Origin: Leptodactylus fallax
Taxonomy: Eukaryota; Chordata; Amphibia; Anura; Leptodactylidae
Assembly (NCBI GenBank): GCA_947044405.1
Contig: CAMRHE010000076.1
Span: 6,554,001 to 6,618,000, forward strand
Length of the DNA stretch: 64,000 bases
Direction: 5' to 3'
Shown here: positions 22,571 to 34,590 of the stretch, in pieces
How the letters are laid out: each line of letters begins with the position of its first letter
Position numbering within the stretch: the first letter of the stretch is position 1
The notes under the pieces: model-generated
What the model was told of the DNA's origin: nothing
The model's input: the letters and a program-made list of their open reading frames with translations, nothing else
The model's database searches: none
Translations under genes and position numbers: made by a program

Positions 22571-22840
22571 GAGGATGAATCAGGAGAGTGAATGTCTAGG
22601 CCAGTAGTCAGTTCAGGAGGAAACATCAGAGCCAAAATCAGGAAACAAACAGTTTTCCAGAATCAAGCCAAGGGTCAGTTCCTAGAGGACATGTCAGAGC
22701 CAAAGTCAGGTGACAAGTGGTTTTCCGGTATGCCAAGGATCTGTTCCTAGAGATCATGTAAGTATCAGAATCAGGAGTCAAGCAGTTTTCCAGTATGAAG
22801 CCAAGGGGCAGTTCCTAGAGGTCAGTATAAAGCTATGCAC
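22571..22840. repeat. 65-68-bp tandem repeat, about 3-4 units
   Basis: The word TTTTCC(A/G)G plus GCCAAGG.TC.GTTCCTAGAG recurs with TTTTCC at 22653, 22721 and 22786 (68- and 65-bp steps). Units also share CAGAGCCAAA.TCAGG. Such GTCAGGA-rich tracts are frequent next to frog LTR retrotransposons (inference). Confidence 0.7.
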
Positions 22841-23096
22841 CACAAAGAATCAGATATAAAAGTCAGACAAGTAACCTATTGCAGAACCCTGGCTAAGGAG
22901 GAAGGTAGTTTAAATATGCTTCCTCTGCTGCTAATAGGATAAGCCTAAGAGAACTCTGACACTGCAGAAGCTTCCCGGTCAGCATGGAAACCTTAAAAGC
23001 AATAGTAGCTGAACTGAAAATCCTGACATAGTCATTGATGATGACTACCCTGCTTCACACGAATCTACTGTCCCCGTACTAAATATATGATTGCTA
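22841..23096. other. No recognisable feature
   Basis: Unique or decayed repeat sequence following the tandem block. Confidence 0.35.
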
Positions 23097-23376
23097 GGGA
23101 TGAGCAAACTGATTCGTATTAGCCAAATTCTCCAAAAAATGTGGGGGTTTGCCATCCATGAACCACTATTATACACTGGGGTCTCTCCGCCTCCGACTCC
23201 ACAGCCTGTTATCAGGCCTCAACAGTTGGTTACGCCAACATCAGGACACTTGAAGAGACCGCCGAGTAAAATAATAGCAGTTCATGTTCAGACCAAACAA
23301 ATTTGGCCTAAAACAAAACTGCCAGGCGAACCCTGCGAGTATTCCTGAGACAAATGTTGCGAGGTTTGACCATGAC
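23097..23376. mobile_element. TA-flanked GAGATGAGC MITE, short copy
   Basis: GGGATGAGCAAACTGATTCG at the left and GCGAGGTTTGACCATGAC at the right are flanked by TA on both sides (23095-23096 and 23377-23378). Palindromic half-modules: TATTATACACTGGGGTCTC and GAAGAGACCGCCGAGTAAA. 280 bp, non-coding. Confidence 0.75.
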
Positions 23377-24208
23377 TAATAATTACAGTATGGGTCAGTA
23401 AAGCCAAGGGGGAGCAGGAACTTCTATGCATAGATGTGGGGAGTCCAAGTCCCGACTCAGGATTCACTCCAGGAAATATGGCAGACAACCAGCTCGTATC
23501 TCAAAGACCGAACATGTCCTTGTGAAGTTGGCCTAAGGTTAATATTTTCAGTGCAAATCTGTCTGGCAAAGGGTCTTTTTCAGCTCGGGATAAGTTCCAA
23601 GAGTTAAACCATAAAATGGTGCACCAGTGACAGGCCATCACTTCCTAAAAAAGGAGAATACACCTTTAATTTTGTAGAAAATCGGCAGCAGTTTTGGTAT
23701 TGATTACTTCATACTTTGTCTTGTAGACCCTGTAATTCACTGTTATTTTCCAAGGTGAATGCATGAAGCAATTTGGGCCTCAATTTCGTGCACTTGATCT
23801 TATGACAGATGGATAACATACAAGAAAACCCAAAATAAGAAACCAAACTATCAATAAAGAAATCATCTAACACTAGAAAAAACTATCAAACCAGAATAGT
23901 TATCCTTTACAGTAAATGAGGCTGCTTAGGGTTCGTTTAGTATTTTACTAATGAGCTTAATTTTACCATTATTAGTAAAATGGCTTTAATTAAAATAAGA
24001 TAAATACTAAGCAAATGAAAGATGGAATTCCTGGGAAGCTTCATTTTGTATGCAAATTTAATTAACACATCCATGTTTTTGTAGGAAAGCAAATAGCTAA
24101 AATAAAAGAAGTTAATATTAGGAGAAAAGGTGATTAGTACAGGAAATAACAGATCTTTATTCTTGTTAATTTATGGGATGTGAACTTTCTGGAAAATTAG
24201 CATTGTGA
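23377..24208. other. Intergenic; repeat-poor from about 23920
   Basis: No supported feature. Positions 23920-24190 are AT-rich without repeat signatures. Confidence 0.35.
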
Positions 24209-24213
24209 GGTAC

Positions 24214-24257
<44 letters not shown>

Positions 24258-24605
24258 GAGCGGAGTCATAGATAGGCTTCCTTTTACCTGCGGCAAAGGT
24301 TTACTTTGCAGCCCTGTTTCAAAGTTGTTAGTGCCCTCCCATTCTCAGCACGCAGGGCACGTGCTGCGGCTGCCCTCTTAACCCTAGCTACACTGTTGAA
24401 AAGGTGATAGATAGATAGATAGATAGACAGATAGTTCTATAGATAGATAGATAGATAGATAGTTCTATAGATAGATAGAGTTACAACTGCACTGCTGCAG
24501 CATTTGTTGCAATTTTTTTGCATTAGGCTTTCCCAGCACCCACTTTAACCCTTGCACGGCATTTTATTTTTAGATAGAAAGATAATTAGATAGATAGATG
24601 AATAC
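24209..24605. repeat. GATA microsatellite cluster
   Basis: GATA runs at about 24212-24257, 24408-24430 and 24438-24478 with interspersed TTCTATA, and shorter GATA words to 24600. Between the first two, a CG-rich stretch (24255-24400) is unrelated. Confidence 0.9.
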
Positions 24606-25135
24606 ATATGAGCTAGCTAGCTAGATGCAAACTATCCTTCTAGCTGGCTAGTATATGACCCTTTTTTCAAAGGCTCCTGCTGGCATCCACTTTACCCTTA
24701 CCTGGTGCTACGCTGGTTTTATTTTTCGTTGAAAGAATGAAATGGAAAATTACACATATTTTATTTGCATGGGCAATGTTTCAGCTACTAACTCAGGAGC
24801 CATTCTCAAGCCAGTGGTGTTGCTTTGGACTTTGTTGTGGGCTAGATAAGTAGATAGAAAAAAAAAAGTTCAAAGCAGTACAAAATATATACCTCACTGG
24901 TAGACAGGTGCAAGTCCACAGGATCAGGCTAATGATCCCCAGCTAATACTCAGAAAAAAAGAGGCAGCACTCTAATTTAGAAAAACATGCAAAGTCTTTA
25001 ATCAATTGGTGATGTTTTGGTTCTAACAAGAACCTTTCTTGGAGAAAGTTTCTTATTAGAATTGTCGACAATGGATTAAAGATACACTGTTGCATTTTTT
25101 TCTACAATGGTATTACACTTTTTTTTTATTTTTTA
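24606..25135. other. Intergenic, unrecognised
   Basis: Positions 24980-25075 contain GATGTTTTGGTTCTAACAAG and TTTCTTATTAGAATTGTCG, a weak inverted pair suggesting an old MITE. Nothing firmer. Confidence 0.35.
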
Positions 25136-25164
25136 GATAGAGTAGATAGATAATATATAGCTAG

Positions 25165-25202
<38 letters not shown>

Positions 25203-25327
25203 CTGTAGATAGATACATAGAGACAGACAGATAGATAGATACTGTAGATAGATAGATAAACAGATAGCCAGATAGATAGATAATAGATAGATAGCCAGAT
25301 AGATAGATAATAGATAGATAGATAGTT
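25136..25327. repeat. GATA/GACA compound microsatellite
   Basis: About 190 bp of GATA with interspersed TACTGTA, GACA and GCCA units. The minus-strand open frame is translated repeat. Confidence 0.95.
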
Positions 25328-26262
25328 TTTTCCCTCTGTAATAAAAAAAAATCAATTAAATTAAAATTTTAAATTTTATATAAAACAAACCTTCCTGAGT
25401 GCTATAATGCAGCCAGCCAGGCAGGCAGACTAATTGAATACCTAAGGTTTATTTGGAAAGTCACAATTGATTTGTTCGTGTCTATTCTCCAACTATGGAA
25501 AGAAGAAACTGTAATGAAAGTCGTGTTCTATTCAATGTGTTTCCATGGTTTATTGTGCTTAAACTGCTTTATCGTACTTGTCATTATTCTACACTTTAAT
25601 TAGAATTTTCTGAACTTTTCTAGTGGCTCTGTAGGTTATTTGGGTATTATTATCATACTGTAGTTCAATGCAGGGCTGTTAGTTTCACAGGTTACTAATT
25701 CATGAGAAGACAATGGATGAATAACACCAATGCTTCCTATTTATACATTATTATAGTGATTGAGAAATTTTCAAATAATTTCTACATCAGCTTCATTACA
25801 GGGCTCATAGGCCTGCCATTCATTTATGAAAACTGAAGACTGAAATATTAAATTCATCGTATGAAAGTCAGCAAACTTATATAAAATAGGGAGCAGGAAA
25901 AGTGTCATTAGGTCCATTTTGGAATTCAGGATGCAAAATTTCTTTCATATTTGCATCCCTGCCTTTCGAAAGTGATAACTCTTGTTTTTTACATTCATGT
26001 AACCATAGGTTGGCTCCTTTTTTGCAGTATAAATTTTTTTTTTTTTAAAGCACCATTTTGGGTACATATTATGTATTAAAAATCTTTTATGAATGTTTTG
26101 AATGGAGAAGGAAAAAAAAACAATTCTGCATTTTTGGGTTCCATTTTTATGGTGTTGGTGTAGTTATGCTGTACTGCTACTAACCATGTAGGTTAACTGC
26201 CTTCAGATAACCTATTCACTTTATACATGTGGGCAGCCCACTCCTAACACTGCAAGGACATA
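25328..26262. other. Repeat-poor AT-rich DNA
   Basis: No transposon signature recognised between the GATA array and the Tc1 fragment. No coding signal. Confidence 0.4.
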
Positions 26263-26767
26263 CACACGTGGACAAAATTGTTGGTACCCCTCATTTAATG
26301 AAAGAAAAACCCACAATGGTCACAGAAATAACTTGAATCTGACAAAAGTAATAATATATAAAAATTCTATGAAAATGAACAAATGAAAGTCAGACATTGC
26401 TTTTCAACCAGGCTTCAACAGAATTTTTTTAAAAAGAAAACTCATGAAACAGGCCTGGACAGAAATGATGGTTCCCTTAACTTAATATTTTGTTGCACAA
26501 CCTTTTGAGGCAATCCCTGCAATCAAACGATTCCTGTAACTGTCAATGAGACTTCTGCACCTCTCAGCAGGTATTTTGGCCACTCCTCATGAGCAAACTG
26601 CTCCAATTGTCTCGGGTTTGAAGGGTGCCTTTTCCAGACGGCATGTTTCATCTCCTTCCAAAGATGCTCAATAGGATTTAGGTCAGGGCTCATAGAAGGC
26701 CACTTCAGAATAGTCCAATGTTTTCCTCTTAGCCATTCTTGAGTGTTTTTAGCTGTGTGTTTTGGGT
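26263..26767 (-). mobile_element. Tc1-like element, copy 2, truncated
   Basis: The terminus CACACGTGGACAAAATTGTT follows TA (26261-26262). The element runs through the inverted repeat and 3' coding end on the minus strand and stops abruptly in the codons for PKHTAKN. It retains subterminal sequence (CTATGAAAATGAACAAATGA) that the internal-deletion junction leaves intact. Encoded residues run from PKHTAKN through [13 protein letters not shown] to [13 protein letters not shown]. Confidence 0.9.
26523..26767 (-). pseudogene. Tc1 transposase C-terminal fragment (copy 2)
   Basis: Holds the last ~80 residues of the transposase including the catalytic glutamate in [11 protein letters not shown]. 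Both catalytic aspartates are absent because the element is broken upstream. The extra N-terminal residues of the open frame (MFFFFIHAVLG..) come from flanking DNA. Confidence 0.9.
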
Positions 26768-27579
26768 AGCAATTATTTGAATGGGAAAATGTTATAGCCC
26801 CCAAAACCGCATGTATGAAAAAAAAAAACAAAATTGTGTCTGGTCCTGAACCAATGAAAATGGCCCAGTCCTGAAATGGTTAAATAATATGATCATTTTA
26901 TACTGTAGCCCGGGTAGTTATGGACATGGCAAAACCATTTATCACAGTGAACTCTTCTCTTTGCCAAAGTGGAATGAGCATGGTGGCTTTCAGAAGGTAG
27001 TCACCAGGGTTATTCACCCTCTGGCTGCTTTTGTACAATGGACAGCAAGTTTAGAAACAGTCCTACAGCAGGGATAATTTTTGTTGGTTTGTTTCATTGC
27101 CAAGCATGGTCGTCTGTCAGTTTGTTCTGCCTGGAAAATCTTCTAAATTTTTTTGGACTTCAAGGTTATGAACGTCATGTAGAAAATTTGCCTTCAAAAT
27201 AGAACAACTTGGAAATGTCGGAAGTATAAACTTTTGACCCAAAGAAGGGTAATCCTCGGAGATATCCTTGTCCCTGTCCTTGGTTCTTTATTTAGAATTA
27301 TTTATTTTAGGATCGTGTTTATTCACTGAAGTCAACAAATTTCTCTTGTGAGGAAAAATCTTCTCTTGGGTACAGAAGCAATGGTTATCCAGAGGGAATA
27401 TTAGATCGAGATCCCAACATTTTCTTTGATATTTTTGTTGACTTTGTTTGTATTAAAGTTATTTTTACATTTTAATTATATTTGGGAACTTCTTCTTCCT
27501 TTTGTTTTTTCCTCTCAGGAAAAAAAGAACTAGTAGCCATGAACAATACTGAAATAGTAAATTTACTACACACCTTTTA
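26768..27579. other. No recognisable feature
   Basis: AT-rich intergenic sequence; short open frames lack motifs. Confidence 0.4.
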
Positions 27580-28016
27580 AGGGATTGCCTGAGAGGGAAA
27601 TTTTTTATGAAGAGTTAAGAATGGGTTGAAAAATAAAAAAGCAATATTCACATCACTTCCCTTCCAATAATGCTTGGGTCTGTCATTGGTCTCTACTTCC
27701 TGGTCTTTCCTGAAAAACAGGAAATGATCTCTCAGCCAATCACTGGCCACAGCGGAGACCCACCTCAACCAGTGATTGGTTGAGAGGTATTTCCTGTGTG
27801 TCAAGAAGAACCAGGAAGTAGAGACCAATTTGGGACCGAAACATTGTCAGAATTGTAGAGGGAGATGATTGGAGGGGTGATGTCTTGGTGATATCTCGGC
27901 AACAGGGGCAGCATTTCACAAGGGGAAAACACCATTGTGAATTAGGGGACCCTAACCCAACTATCTGTGGGTCTGGGTTGATATGTTGGGTTTGGTGAAA
28001 GACTCTCTTTTACTGT
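27580..28016. mobile_element. MITE pair: fold-back plus TTAA-type fragment
   Basis: Positions 27670-27830 contain an inverted repeat: TGGTCTCTACTTCCTGGTC with CCAGGAAGTAGAGACCAAT, and GAAATGATCTCTCAGCCAAT with GTGATTGGTTGAGAGG. Positions 27885-28012 (GTGATATCTCGGCAACAGG, CTAACCCAACTATCTGTGGG, TGGTGAAAGACTC) are the right arm of the family at 3796-4170 and 43630-44190. Confidence 0.6.
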
Positions 28017-29245
28017 TTACACTTACACCATTGATAATGTTTTGTGTACTGTAAACTATATGCCAAAATCTCTTTTGTCTATGATAGTGTTGAAAGTCAG
28101 ATACAGAAGTATACTAGACCAAGAACAAATGCTGAAGCTGCATGTCCCCAACTATGTCATACCTGTCTCAATCTATGAAACAGAAGGACATTATAGGCCC
28201 CCCCTGATTCCAGGGCCTGAGTTTACTTGCCCCTAAAATAACTATGTCCACTTCTTTCTTATTCTATTGTACTGGCTTTATTAACCATCTCAATGTCAGT
28301 AAGTCACTGGCTTTAGTGGCCTGAATAATTTATTAGTCATCAAAGCTAATATACTTGTTCATCCAGGATTTCACCCATGGTATGTATACTGGTTTAGGGT
28401 GGGTAATGTTGGTTTCCATTGTCTAGGAATGAGCGAGCTATATGTTATTCTTGGAACATCCTTATCTTCATTGATTCTCATCATGCTCAGTGGCTGGGAT
28501 TTTTCAGAAACTGAAAGAATTCTTGCCGTATATTTCATCTGCTGTTAGGTTCCGATCTTATCAGAAGTCAGTGTTTTCATTTTTCCCTTGCCTACTACAC
28601 ACTCATACCTTCCATCCTATACTTATGTATTTCCAGCAAAGGAAATTAAAATGAGATTGCACCGAGATTCTTTTGTATCTTGAAGTGCAAAGGTTCACTG
28701 CTAAATTAAAATAACTATTAAGCTGAAGACTCCGAGAGTTTCAGACACAAGTGCTTGAAGGACTTCTATTTTCCTTAGACTGCTTTCAGGGTGTTTTAAC
28801 CTGATTCCAAGCTGACAAAGTTTAACAAGGTAGATGTAAAATAGCCATTTGTAAAATGTATAAGGTTAAGTGCCAGCCCAAACTTCTAAAATTGCTTGTA
28901 TTTTAATGGAGTCATCTGCAATCACCCGAGAAGGGCTCAAGCACAGGGTAGAGCCTCGTATGCGGAGCCTGTATGGCAGCATGAAGATTCCTGCAGCACT
29001 GTGTTATTTGGCAACATAGGAAAACTATATATGAGACTACATGCTCAAGAATGCGAGCATGTCCGTGAAAAAATGGTGCAAACAGCACATGAATGATATC
29101 CATGTACCATCCATCCCCCAACAGACCTAGTGAGTCAAGGCTGCAAACAGACAGGAATAGGACCCCCGGGCTCATGGCCCCCTACATGGACCCATGATAA
29201 TGTACGGCTACTACTGACAAAGTACATGCCCATGTGCATGGAGCC
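28017..29245. other. Intergenic, no supported feature
   Basis: No repeats or coding motifs recognised. Positions 28630-28890 are AT-rich and repeat-free. Confidence 0.4.
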
Positions 29246-29498
29246 TTAAAGACATATTCTCCTCTGAAGACAAAACATCTAGGGGAAGCTGTTTCTGTCA
29301 ATCCTATAGGTATCCAATGGGGTGGCAGCACTTATGCATGACCACGCTCAAACTCAGCCTGAGTACATTTGTGAAGTAAGAAGGACTCTAGGGCTCAGGA
29401 CTCCTTCTCTAGTGATCGGAGGAGCCCCTGGTGATCAAACCTTTATTGTCTATCCAATAAAAAGACGATAAATGTCCATTGTGGCACAACCCCTTTAA
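29246..29498. mobile_element. TTAA-ended MITE
   Basis: Starts TTAAAGACATATTCTCCTC and ends GGCACAACCCCTTTAA. The terminal inverted similarity is weak beyond TTAAAG. About 250 bp, non-coding. Confidence 0.5.
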
Positions 29499-29674
29499 TC
29501 ATACTGCTGGATCCCATGGTTGACAAAAGGATCTTTCCCATCTGGTCATGGCAGAAAAAAAAATCAATTGCATCTCCCCATATCCTTCTATAAGATAGAT
29601 AGATCCTGAATATGTGTTCAGTGTGTATAGCAATATATGTATGTCTCATACTGAGCTGAGTGCTGGTGGACACC

Positions 29675-30314
29675 AGGGAGGGGTGAACCTCACTAGATTT
29701 GTTTTGCCACATGTGGGGGTCTCCCACCTGTCTTGTATTGAGCTGCACTTGCTTCGAACCATAATTATACCCCAGAGCAAAATAAGCAGAAGCCCAGAAA
29801 AGGTGAGTAAGCATAAAATACAGTCTTACTCACCTCTCCTAGACTCCATTGCGGAGTCTAACTGTCCCTTGACATCCTCTTCAGGTTTATTCTGGTCCCC
29901 TGAATGACATCAGAAGCTTCCAGGGACCACTGAGACCCAACCACCTGGGGTATACTGACATTATAATGTTTGTGTCGAGGCATCATTATATCATTCAGGA
30001 AGCCAAAAGAGGAGACAAAGGGACAGTCAGGATGATACAACAAAACCAGAAGAGGTGAGTAAGACTGTTCTTTATGTTTACTCACCTCCTCTGCGCCTCC
30101 ATCTATTATACTTTGGGGTCTGGAAAGTATAATCATTTCACTTCCGGTTCTATCCAAACTAGTTTGTACTGAAACACACTGGAGAATTGAATCCCATGTC
30201 CCGCCCGTGCTGCCACTGAGGCTCAATAATAAATACAAGTTCAGACTGAAATGAACCGGAGGATTGCTTCGTCCGAAACCGAGACAAAACAACTCTTAGT
30301 GTTTTTCCCATCTC
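29675..30314. mobile_element. TA-type GAGATGAGC MITE, long copy
   Basis: The right end CTTAGTGTTTTTCCCATCTC is followed by TA. Inside are TATTATACTTTGGGGTCTGG..AGTATAATC at about 30101-30135 and an inverted interior pair (AAAAGGTGAGTAAGCATAAA with TGTTTACTCACCTCC). The left end near 29675 (GGGGTGAACCTCACTAG) is uncertain. Confidence 0.6.
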
Positions 30315-31948
30315 TAGTTAATACTCTTGAATATTTTTGAATAAACTTAACAACTAAACCCTAAATTTTTGGAAAATTCATAACTAGCTGAGAAGTCTTC
30401 TTCTCCAGGGAAATGAAGATGGGACTATATTGTCAGCTGCCAGAGGGGTAAGTAGACTGATTCTGTCCAGAGCCTGCCCCAGCTGCACAGCTTAGCAGCA
30501 GCACTAAGGATGACACATGGAAGCAAAGAATGAAAAAATATTTTTGTCTCAAGCAAAGAGCATATTAGTTGGTTGCACAATTGTGCCAGCATTAGTGTAG
30601 ATTTACCCGCAAAAGCATTCAGCCATTAACTTTGCTTCAACTGAACCTTGGGTTCTTACCCTAAAGCCAATCACATTCTTCATTTCAACTCACTTGTTCT
30701 TCAAGTTGCACCAACAGGAAGTACAGAAGAGCTGGGCGATCTTGATAAGTCTGAACAATTTCCAAGGAGGAACTGAAGATCAAATGATGAAAACAGGAGG
30801 TAAATAATAAAGAATTCACTGCACAAACATGAGAAAATGGATGTGAGCAATGGTAGGGTGTCGCGAGAAAAAAAAAAAAAATTGCCAAACGGTCATTTAA
30901 AAATATAACAATTTCTTCGATTTAGAGTAAATCACCTTTAAATGCTGTTTTTGGAGCCATTAGCGTGGCATTTCGAAGGTACTATATGATTACAATGCTC
31001 GCTGTGTCATGTAAATTGACATTCTTTTTCCACGTCTTGACAGAAATCTGGATCGCACCCTAGCTATTTTCTCTTGCGAGATTCTGAAGGATGCTTCTAA
31101 TGGGATTTTTTGGCTTAGATCATAAACCCTTGCATAGTAACTTTCTGTTGTATGTTATTGACAGAAGTGTCTTGCTAAATTATTATACTGCTCCGGCATA
31201 GAAATGAAGAATATGGATGTGTAACAGAGTTTGGGTTTGTAGCCGCAATGCTTTGGCAATCATGGACTTTTGGTAAATGTGTATAGGTTTCTTCATTGTA
31301 AGTAAGACATAGTTATAGAAACTTTAAAGTAAAGGAACTTTCTGGGTAAATAGTTTCCTATGGGCCTCCACCCTGGGAGCAGCCCCATATATTGCCAACA
31401 TTTAAGACCTGAAGTCTGGGAGAAAGGTTTCAGGTGAGGCCATGTCCCCTTTCAGTTGGGCCACATCCCATTTTGTGCCTTGACCTGCCCTCTTTTTGTG
31501 ACATGGGCACAAAATATGATGACCACTCTCCTTTTTCAGTATATGACTGGAATATAATGTGCCCAAGTCACGTATAAAATGAGTGCTAGGGAATCTTGCC
31601 TGCTCTTCTGGGACTTCAAGAAGTCATCCATGTTTTTGGATGTTCCAGGAGAGTAGGCAAGTATGTGCTACCATGGATGTCATAGGTATGAAGAGTCCAA
31701 TATTTAGAGGTCTTACTATTATAACTCCGTACAAAAAAAAAAGCCATAATATGCCAATGTACATAAGGCACAGAATCTAAACCACAGTTTTTTAACAATT
31801 TTGATTAAAAAAAATCTAATGATAAAAACAAATTTGATGATTAACTTAATTATAAATCACCCCTGATATACTCATAATCATATTTATTGTCATTAAAGTG
31901 AGAGCTACCTACATGGGGTATGCTCACACCGCCTAAAAAAAACATCTT
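30315..31948. other. Intergenic, partly repeat-poor
   Basis: No supported feature. Positions 30900-31230 are AT-rich and free of recognised repeats. Short open frames lack motifs. Confidence 0.4.
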
Positions 31949-32361
31949 AAGGCTAAGGCCCCTCATTGCAGTAACGCAGCTTTATTTGTTGCAGATTTTG
32001 TTGTGGTTTTTTGAGCCAAAGCCAGGAGTGGATTGAGCAGAAGGTATAAGGTATAAGTATAGGTATAAGTATAAGGTATAAGTATAAGAATTTCCTTTAT
32101 ATTTCTCATTCCTTTTGTAGCCATTCTTGGCTTTGGCTCAAAAAACCGCAACAAAATCTGCAACAAAAAAAGCTGCGTTTCCACAACGTGGGGCCTTAGC
32201 CTAAGGCTGAAGTGCCATATTGCAGAAATGCAGCTTTTTTTGTTGCAGATTTTGTTGCGTTTTTTTGAGCCAAAGCCAGGAATGGATTGTGCAAAAGGGA
32301 GAAGTATAAGAGCTTACTATATATTTCCCATTCCTTTTGTATCCATTCTTGGCTTTTTTTT
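31949..32361. mobile_element. Two adjacent hAT-like fold-back MITEs
   Basis: First copy 31949-32212: arms AACGCAGCTTTATTTGTTGC and AACAAAAAAAGCTGCGTTTC are inverted, as are GCTAAGGCCCC and GGGGCCTTAGC. Its loop (about 32041-32090) carries short GTATAA/GTATAG tandem units. A second, one-armed copy begins at about 32208 in the same orientation and stops near 32361 in TTCTTGGCTTTTTTT. Same family as 15183-15391. Confidence 0.75.
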
Positions 32362-34590
32362 TATTTTGCTGATCTGACACCTGATATTGAGAGTCTATCC
32401 TAAGGAAAGGTCATCCGTGTTGTGATCTTGGAAAACCCCTTTAATAGCTGCCATATTGCCAAACACATACCATCATTTCACAATACCCATAACCATTCAA
32501 CCAATATTCAGTATAAACTGATAAAATTTCCTGCAGAATAAGTGATCTATATTGAACATTACATTTTTTAGCATTTTGATATCAGAGGAACTTTATGTTT
32601 ATGTTTGACATTATTTTTTAAATTTATTGCAAATACATTATGAACGGCTTTACCTCACCGATTGGCCAACTCTGTCGGAAATTAACTTCTCAAGTGCATT
32701 GATACGTGGGCTACTGGTGATCACCATGAGTGTGGCTGCCAAGACTCCTGGAAAACATTCACATTTTGCAGCAGAAAATTACCAGAAATGACCAGTCCAC
32801 ACCAGTTCAATGGCACTAATCCATGGATTCTGTGTTGGACTGGCACACCAAAGTGACAGAGGTTTCTCTGGTGGACACAAGCTCTAGCACAATAGTAGTC
32901 CAGCAGAAGACACCTAAATTTGAAGAGTACTGTAGTCTATTCCTAGGGATTCTTTGAGGGTGAGTAGCCAGAATCATTTTATCTAGTGGACCCGTGGAAC
33001 CTCAGTATGACACTGCATGGCTTTTCCATGTAGTATCCACAAAAATAGTGAGCATCCTCATTAATCTTGTTGGTGGTAGGGAGGATAAAAAGCCACATTT
33101 TTTCTGCATGTGAATGGCATTACGGAAACCACATTCACTGGAAGTGGATTGAGTATGGATTTTATATGGTGTTTGGTGTAGATTCTGTGTCAAATCCTCA
33201 ATGTATGAACGTCTGTAAGCTTAAGACATTTGAACACTCTGTATTGAACTCAGTGGGTCAGATGCATTTAGAATCTGCGTCAGTATTTTGATATTAAAAA
33301 GTGGTGTGCAACTTTTAATCTCTATTTGCAATTAAAATCACCACTTTTCTAAAAATAGGCGGTGTCATGTGGGCAGAGCCAATAGGCACCAAACTCACAG
33401 ATAGACAGAGGTTGCGTAGATTTCTGGCAAGGTGCATTATGTATCTGGAAAATCTCCACCATCACAGTGATCATCAAGACTGGCGTATACTATGCAGGTC
33501 TTGATGAATTCCCCCAATATGCAACATGGAGATACCCGAGCTATCGTTCTTTATATTGAGGATTGCCTATTTTCTCATTCCCTTCAATGAAGAGTTGCAC
33601 ACCTACAAGTTCAACGTTACTCTAAAAACTGTGAACGGAGCCCCTTCTTGAGATCAGTAACACTGTCAGAACTCAAGGCTTCGCTTTTCACGCTTCGTTG
33701 GGATATCTGCTAGTGGGAAAACCTATCTATAATCACTACTGAAGAAAAAGTCTCGTGAAAGTTACCTTGTAAAATTGTGGTTTTGAAATCTAATACATAA
33801 CAATGAAAAACACTGTATCGAAATTTCTATTTTTCCCATAGATGAAAATAAAGAAAGACAAACAAGAAAAATCAAAACTTCAGTAGACCCTGTGGAAGGA
33901 AAGCTTACAATAATAGCATGAAATGTAATTCACCAGACTCTATACCTGGATCAAGATGTGGATCTCCACCGGTGTCATCGAAAGCAGATAAAAATAATAG
34001 TCCTGTCTGGGCTCTGATAAATATTAATATGTTTTGTATTAGAAAAACAAGATTTCATATGTGACTTTCTATTTTATTGAGACAATCTGCCTCCGTCGCA
34101 GGCTTGTTCTGAACAGACGTGCCTTACAACATCTACAGAAAGTTTCTTCTTTATGAAAGAACATTTTGTGACATGCAGTCTATATATGAGGGAAGTTGAA
34201 TCCCTTAAAACAAGAAAATCACTGTATAATATGGGACATGCTGCCACAAGCCTGGATAGCGTTGGCCATTTTTTTGTTTGTGAACTTTTTGTATTAAATT
34301 TAACGAGAACAGAAAAAGTTGAAAGTATAAATGTTTGTGCTAAACTAAAAGATTTTTTGTATAATGTGTACAAAAGAGTGGGTAAAGGTGATATACTGAT
34401 GTTACTTTCTAATATACAGGGGAACATTTAGTGCACTATCTACACCAGAAAACTAGACCATTTTTCCACCCCGCTTGTCACTTTTTAAGAAGTAGACCGG
34501 GGTGCCTCAGCTTGTCAGATTGTCTATAACTCATGCTAGAAAACTAGCTGGTTTAGCTGGCATAGATTTCAATTCTTGTGCATAGGACCA
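32362..34590. other. Intergenic with old MITE fragments
   Basis: GGAAAACCCCTTTAA at about 32430-32444 is a lone TTAA-type MITE terminus. Positions 33245-33520 and 34430-34580 look like old fold-back repeats (GTGGTGTGCAACTTTTAATC with AATTAAAATCACCACTTTTC; CACTTTTTAAGAAGTAGACC). The rest is unrecognised. Confidence 0.4.

Noticed and set aside
29858..30292. 144-residue minus-strand open frame
   Set aside because: It lies wholly inside a GAGATGAGC MITE and has no recognised motif.
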